Assembly (NCBI GenBank): GCA_949300345.1
Contig: CASGDR010000009.1
Span: 1 to 53,303, forward strand
Source of the DNA: an uncultured bacterium
GTDB lineage: Bacteria > Bacillota_I > Bacilli_A > RFN20 > CAG-826
Direction of reading: 5' to 3'
DNA: 53,303 nt
The notes under the pieces were generated by a model. That model was not told the DNA's origin and did not search any database. It saw only the letters and a list, made by a program, of their open reading frames with translations. Below, piece after piece: positions 50,001-53,303 of this stretch (positions within the stretch are counted from its first letter, which is position 1; the number at the start of each line of letters is the position of its first letter). The position numbers were made by a program, and so were the translations under genes.

Positions 50001-51333
50001 GATGACCAGCCAGTCGGCCAAGGCGGCCTGCGAAATTATCCAAGGCCTTTACCCAAACGCTGAAGTTGTGTATTCGAAAGCCCGCTTGGTAAGCGATTTC
50101 CGCAACGAGTTCGGACTATTGAAAGTACGCGAACTCAACAATTTCCACCATGCCAACGACGCCTACCTTAACATAGTGGTTGGCAACGTGTACAGCGAGC
50201 GGTTCTCCTCGCGGATGACTGCCAAATTCCTTGAATACCAGAGGCAGAAGGACCCGAACTATTCACTCAAGACCAATGCTTACAACGTGTTCAAAGCCGA
50301 TAGGCAGAACCGGGCTAGGGACGGTTATATTTGGTATGCCGGAACCAAGGACAAAGAAAGCGGCAAGTGGTCGGGAGGCAGCTATGAAACGGTAAGGAAG
50401 GTCCTTTCCTGGAACGACCCAATGGTTTCGAGAATGCTTTATACATCCCCCGGCTTGTTCAACAAGGTATCGATTGCTCCCAAGGGACAGAAAATCCTGC
50501 TTAAGCGCAAGCAAAGCGGGCCCTATGCCGTGGAAAATAGTGCCGATCTCTATGGCGGATACAAGGATTTGACCATTCCGTATTTCGTTTTGGTCGAGAT
50601 TAAGGGAAAAGGAGGGAAGCTATCTTATTCCTTGGAAGGAATCCCAATGATCTACATCAAAGCTGCCGCCTCTTTGGAAGATGCGGTCGCGGAATATCTA
50701 GGTACCCGTGATTTCAAGATCATAATCGAGAAAGTCCTAATCAGGACGATTATCGAAATGCCTACCGAAGATCCGAAGCATCCTGTTAGGCTAGCTATTT
50801 CCGGAAAGACCGGAACTTCCATCATCTGCATAAACCTGACGGAGCCTAGGCTTTCCTTGGAACAGTCTCTTTATCTAAGGGACATCTGCAAGCTTTTGGG
50901 TACAAACTTACCGCCTGCCGAAAAACCGAAGCTGGATGCATATCAGGATGTTCCTTGCGACGGGGAAATCCGGTTCAAGGGCATGGTTTTCAATGCCAAA
51001 ATGAATGATGAACTATACTCGGCCATAACAGCACTTTGTGCGCTTCCATGCTATGGCTGCATACCCGGAATCTCAAATTCATTGAGAAAAATCGATGAAA
51101 TCAAATATGTGTTCCAAAAACTTTCCCTACTGGAACAGATTCGTGTTATTCAAAGACTCTATACCTTGTTAAGTTGTAAATCCGTTCAACAGATCGACCT
51201 AAGACCACTTGGCTTATCGAAAAATGTCGGAGCTATTACGATAAGCAAGAACTTGAAACCAGGCATCAAAATCAAGGCAGTCTCCTCTACCGGTTTCTAT
51301 GAAAGGGTGGTCTTCACGATTCCAGGAGACTAA
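47023..51333 (+). CDS. cas9: Cas9 endonuclease (type II-A)
   Basis: RNA-guided DNA endonuclease, 1436 residues, slightly longer than SpCas9. RuvC-I is at the N-terminus with Asp15 (YYLGLDIGTESVGFAV), then the Arg-rich bridge helix (ERRTNRASRRRLERRRYRIE). RuvC-II has Glu820 (VFVETTREKGEKKR), HNH has Asp902-His903 (DYDIDHIIPQAM), and RuvC-III has His1043 and Asp1046 (NNFHHANDAYLNIVVGN). All catalytic residues are present, so it should cut both strands. The last 250 or so residues form the PAM-interacting region. AAGGAGG at 47008-47014 sets the ATG. cas1, cas2 and csn2 follow without gaps, defining subtype II-A. The gene is AT-richer than the housekeeping part, suggesting transfer. Confidence 0.98.
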   Translation: MSIGQKSKKYYLGLDIGTESVGFAVTDQNYHLIRKADKHLWGVRLFPEANTAKERRTNRASRRRLERRRYRIELLRTIFQDDIAKLDSTFFQRLDSSFVTDGTKNPPLIFPEDKNAEKNYYRNFPTIYHLRKHFMQSDEPADPRLVYLAIAHIIKYRGNFLQEGELGGKGGQLDSLISLFERLDSALVPLAEEDQDPLQFKVTKKQASSLLAVFQGSKGKKERLEEIKIILGIDKKDKAKETICSCFNGNEVKASKLFPRLLEDADFAKTSLPFAKEEFEDELDKLPLGEDERDLVLVLKEIYDTRVLNHLLKGKESLSEAMVDIYDEHRKDLVDLKSLLIRIYGKKSQKVQQLMNGLGDDALSYARYVGTALEGKDRHPISLPKMSEAEYGKFFNAIKDALHCETYLSGELPSGLPVLDASQSKALKRIAERIESGDFLRKQNNKSNGVLPYQLNQSELVAIIEKQSKYLPILAKKAKGYPNPEKEEYELVSLLRFRIPYYVGPLGGEGKNHWAVFKEEKAKVTPWNFFDIVDDRESQRKFIENLKNGCAYLLGETTLPKFSLVYQAYLILNELNNLSVEGLPIAFEDKEYLIENVYLKSRNVGIKALKDALKSKYGRPIRIGTKKSDDEEKVSDILKTSFGTYHDLIPVFGEGFIHDMDKASLAEKVIEALTVFEDQRTKEAQLRSLGFADKNLSVLLRLRYKGWGRLSRKILLSVHPAKPWVDGQTGELLSDSIIMAMWKTNMNFMEIYADPEKGYLEEVKSLNDAYVAEHNMDLEEYIDEARTSPAMKRSLRQTIKVVKELQDILGIDSFDKVFVETTREKGEKKRTSSRKNMISEALGAAKQVCREEAEMLAKELDGKTDTQLKDKRLFLYFMQLGRDVYTGKPIDLERLEKDYDIDHIIPQAMLKDDSFSNMVLVASSKNRAKGDEYPIPKGILEAEGHEWIEKLSKISMGNKGYMMPPGKRDRLLRSFNNPLSDEEMTGFVNRQLVMTSQSAKAACEIIQGLYPNAEVVYSKARLVSDFRNEFGLLKVRELNNFHHANDAYLNIVVGNVYSERFSSRMTAKFLEYQRQKDPNYSLKTNAYNVFKADRQNRARDGYIWYAGTKDKESGKWSGGSYETVRKVLSWNDPMVSRMLYTSPGLFNKVSIAPKGQKILLKRKQSGPYAVENSADLYGGYKDLTIPYFVLVEIKGKGGKLSYSLEGIPMIYIKAAASLEDAVAEYLGTRDFKIIIEKVLIRTIIEMPTEDPKHPVRLAISGKTGTSIICINLTEPRLSLEQSLYLRDICKLLGTNLPPAEKPKLDAYQDVPCDGEIRFKGMVFNAKMNDELYSAITALCALPCYGCIPGISNSLRKIDEIKYVFQKLSLLEQIRVIQRLYTLLSCKSVQQIDLRPLGLSKNVGAITISKNLKPGIKIKAVSSTGFYERVVFTIPGD

Positions 51334-51336
51334 ACA

Positions 51337-52218
51337 ATGGCGTTTAGGGTGGTCAAGGTCAATAGCCGTTGCAAGCTTGAGACAAGTCTTGGCTATCTTG
51401 TCTGCCGTACCGATAAGGAAATCCGCATATTGCTCGATGAAATTTCAGTTTTGATCATCGAGAATCAACAAGCCTGCCTTACAAGCGCATTGGTTTCGGA
51501 ACTTATGCTGCGAAAAATCCGCTTGGTTTTCTGCGATAAACAGCACAATCCCCAAGGCGAGGTCGAACCTTACCATGGCTGTTTCGATAAATTGGCAAAG
51601 ATAAAAATCCAAACCTCTTGGAAAAAACAGATCAAGGATTTGCTTTGGAAAAAGATCGTTGTCCATAAAATAGGGATGCAGGCCAATGTTTTGCGCTTGC
51701 GCCTCGAAAATAGGGTCTATAACACTCTGCTGAAATACATGGGAGAAGTCCTGGAAGGGGATACGACCAACCGGGAAGCCTTGGCAGCCAAGGCTTATTT
51801 CTCTGCTTTGTTTGGCAACCAGTTCGACCGCAACGACGATTTCAATCCAAAGAATGTATTCCTCAATTATGGATATTCCTTGATTTTAAGCGGTATAAAC
51901 CGGGAAATTGCCGGTTTCGGCTACCTTAATCAACTTGGAATCCATCATATAGGGGAACAGAATCCTTTCAATCTTGGCTGTGATTTGGTCGAGCCTTTTC
52001 GCCCCTTTGTGGATTTTAGGGTTGCCAAAGCCGATTTGGATTTCAATAACTATAAGACCAATCTTCTGGCACTGCTTTCCGAAGAGATTAAATTCGGAGG
52101 GAAGAACATGATATTGTCCAATGCTTTCAGACCATGGGTCCAAGCTTGCCTTTCATTTATAAACGAGAAGTCAACTTTGCCGTTGCCTTCAATAGAGATA
52201 AACGATGGGGCTATATAG
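51337..52218 (+). CDS. cas1: Cas1 spacer integrase
   Basis: A 293-residue integrase that, with Cas2, inserts new spacers at the leader end. The metal ligands are Glu147 (TTNREALAAKAYF), His204 (LGIHHIGEQNPFN) and Glu219 (CDLVEPFRPFVD), matching SpCas1 Glu149, His205 and Glu220. It starts three bases after cas9 and overlaps cas2 by 14 bases, so the operon is tightly coupled. Confidence 0.96.
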   Translation: MAFRVVKVNSRCKLETSLGYLVCRTDKEIRILLDEISVLIIENQQACLTSALVSELMLRKIRLVFCDKQHNPQGEVEPYHGCFDKLAKIKIQTSWKKQIKDLLWKKIVVHKIGMQANVLRLRLENRVYNTLLKYMGEVLEGDTTNREALAAKAYFSALFGNQFDRNDDFNPKNVFLNYGYSLILSGINREIAGFGYLNQLGIHHIGEQNPFNLGCDLVEPFRPFVDFRVAKADLDFNNYKTNLLALLSEEIKFGGKNMILSNAFRPWVQACLSFINEKSTLPLPSIEINDGAI

Positions 52219-52528
52219 ATATATGCGATCACTTCTTATGTTTGATTTGCCGACAGAGACGGCAAAACAAAGAAGAGCCTATTCCAAATTTGTCAAATAT
52301 CTCAAAGGGCAGGGATTTCTCATGTTCCAGGAAAGCATCTATATGAAGCTTTCCATCAATGAATCGGCCTCAAAAGGCGTTATGGCTGCCGTCAAGCAAA
52401 ACCTGCCGCCGGATGGTTTTGTGGCGGTATTGACGATTACTGAAAACCAATTTGCTGGGATCGAAATTCTGTTAGGGGATTTTCAAACCGATGTAGTCCA
52501 TGATGATTCGAGGGTAGTGGAACTATGA
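52205..52528 (+). CDS. cas2: Cas2
   Basis: A 107-residue ferredoxin-fold protein that bridges Cas1 dimers in the integration complex. The opening GLYRYMRSLLMFDLPTETAK aligns with the type II-A Cas2 start (SYRYMRMILMFDMPTDTA in S. pyogenes), which supports ATG 52205 rather than 52223. ESIYMKL and the strand AVLTITENQFAGIEILLG follow. It overlaps cas1 by 14 bases and csn2 by 4. Confidence 0.95.
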   Translation: MGLYRYMRSLLMFDLPTETAKQRRAYSKFVKYLKGQGFLMFQESIYMKLSINESASKGVMAAVKQNLPPDGFVAVLTITENQFAGIEILLGDFQTDVVHDDSRVVEL

Positions 52529-53196
52529 AAAGGATGAAGTTTCCCAGTATTAGGCAGGAGTTATTGTTTGACCGCAAGACGGTGCCACACTTGATTATCG
52601 AAAACCCGGCGCTATATCGTGACATTGCCAAGCAAATGGTCGAACAAAGTGAAGGAATCGACGAATATTTTGTTTATGAGTGCAATGGGAAGAAAGGTGA
52701 TTTTTCCAAGGATGCCTTCCTTGTACTCAGTCCGTTCCTGCAGCTTCTCGATGACAAAAAGGAAGCTGCGTTAATTCAGAAACAGCTGGCAGTCTCTGCC
52801 AAACAAGACCAGAAAGATCGTTATTACTCGATTCTTGGTGAGATTTCCAATTTTGTAAGAGACCTTTCTCTGGATTATCCCGTCCCGGTATCTGTTGACT
52901 TCGAACTTGGGCTTAGTGCTTTTCTTAAAGCAGTAGGAGTTCAACCGATTAGAACAAACGAAGCCTTTTTGAATGAATTTATCGATTCGATTAAACAGAT
53001 GTCGGTCACTCAAAGAAAGTCCCTTTTTGTGATTTTCGAAGCAAGGTCCTTTTTGGAATCATCGGAAATCGAAACGTTATTTATGGAATCCTTATCCCTT
53101 GATTGTGATTTGCTTTTGGTTTCCAGTCATTTATCGCCGAGCCAGCTGCGATACGAAACTAGAATTCTCGTTGATCACGATTTGTGTGAATATTGA
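52525..53196 (+). CDS. csn2: Csn2 adaptation protein
   Basis: A 223-residue protein of the Csn2 family, which forms a tetrameric ring on DNA ends and is needed for spacer acquisition in subtype II-A. Sequence similarity is low, but the pattern fits: DFELGLSAFLKAVGVQPIRT near 132-151, MSVTQRKSLFVIFEARSFLE near 166-185, and LLLVSSHLSPSQLRYETRIL near 198-217 correspond to the helical and Rossmann-like segments of S. pyogenes Csn2, with the same length. An in-frame ATG at 52534 is possible. Its presence defines the subtype. Confidence 0.9.
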   Translation: MKRMKFPSIRQELLFDRKTVPHLIIENPALYRDIAKQMVEQSEGIDEYFVYECNGKKGDFSKDAFLVLSPFLQLLDDKKEAALIQKQLAVSAKQDQKDRYYSILGEISNFVRDLSLDYPVPVSVDFELGLSAFLKAVGVQPIRTNEAFLNEFIDSIKQMSVTQRKSLFVIFEARSFLESSEIETLFMESLSLDCDLLLVSSHLSPSQLRYETRILVDHDLCEY

Positions 53197-53267
53197 AGTT
53201 GTCCTCACAAAAAGATATAAATATGGTGGTTTTAGACCGATTTTCTGCCTTTTTTAGAGTTAATAAG
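53197..53267 (+). promoter_or_regulatory. CRISPR leader with probable pre-crRNA promoter
   Basis: A 71-base AT-rich stretch between csn2 and the first repeat. TTGTCC (53199-53204), 17 bases, TATGGT (53222-53227) is a fair promoter whose start near 53234 would transcribe the array. The last bases before the repeat (GAGTTAATAAG) would hold the leader-anchoring sequence used by Cas1. Confidence 0.65.
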
Positions 53268-53303
53268 GTTTGAGAGTCTTGCTAAAGCCATAATCTCTCT
53301 GAC
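53268..53303 (+). CRISPR. First type II-A CRISPR repeat (array continues past the window)
   Basis: A 36-base unit starting GTTTGAGAGTCTTGCTAAAG and ending CTCTCTGAC, ending exactly at the window edge. It is recognised by its length, its position after csn2, the GTTTGAGAG start typical of type II repeats, and its pairing with the tracrRNA anti-repeat. The ends form an imperfect palindrome (GAGAG with CTCTC). With a single copy visible, spacers cannot be seen. Confidence 0.75.

Noticed and set aside
53229-53236. GTTTTAGA as an additional CRISPR repeat in the leader
   Set aside because: Only eight bases match a generic type II repeat start; the rest does not align with the repeat at 53268.

Overview
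The window looks like a chromosomal segment of a low-complexity-genome Bacillota, most likely an uncultured gut member of the Bacilli near Erysipelotrichales, RF39 or the Mollicutes. Reasons: the order mraZ-rsmH-small membrane protein-ftsA-like-ftsZ without murein genes recalls mycoplasmas; ileS-lspA-rluD follows as in Firmicutes; pheST sits behind a T-box leader; serine-tract lipoproteins are present; and a type II-A CRISPR system is present. UGA, UAG and UAA all end genes, so the code is standard, unlike Mycoplasma. Base composition is fairly balanced, with AGG, CTA and TTG used often. The part after about 43.7 kb is visibly more AT-rich.

Layout. 1-3673 (minus): a heterodimeric ABC exporter. 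3899-7633: a sugar block with a GH13 alpha-glucosidase, a PucR-type HTH protein and an MsmX/UgpC-type ATPase behind a cre-like site. 7645-9275 (minus): an SRPBCC-like gene broken by one in-frame stop, and a secreted endonuclease I lipoprotein. 9854-12398: an old-yellow-enzyme family Fe-S flavoprotein and two small membrane proteins. 12422-15443: an ECF S component, a DUF523/TudS-like protein, a YgjP-like metallopeptidase, a SpoU methyltransferase and a membrane protein. 15545-19608: T-box, pheS, pheT, yceD-like. 19754-28060: division and translation cluster (mraZ, rsmH, TM protein, ftsA-like, ftsZ, ileS, lspA, rluD). 28096-33181: rnhC, mutS2, uvrC. 33209-35628: a Big2/barnase-like lipoprotein, a TetR regulator, tRNA-Arg(TCT). 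35715-40261: a GH31 enzyme with a PA14-like insert, a decayed LRR surface protein, an Fe-S serine dehydratase. 40366-43649: a broken lipoprotein-like gene, a DUF3800 protein, exported proteins. 43778-46494: a large sigma-70-region-4-like HTH protein split by a frameshift. 46910-53303: tracrRNA, cas9, cas1, cas2, csn2, leader and the first CRISPR repeat.

Two things stand out. First, the tracrRNA lies on the minus strand directly upstream of cas9. Its -35 box overlaps the cas9 start codon, and its body is antisense to the likely cas9 5' leader, which therefore carries a repeat-like segment. Second, about a dozen first-in-operon genes have a TAnAAT-like box only 6-8 bases before the start codon. 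This predicts leaderless mRNAs alongside ordinary Shine-Dalgarno genes.

Functionally, the exported proteins suggest a scavenger that degrades external nucleic acids (two nuclease-like lipoproteins) and alpha-glucans (GH13, GH31, shared sugar ATPase). Four broken genes suggest ongoing gene decay, or indel and base errors in the assembly.
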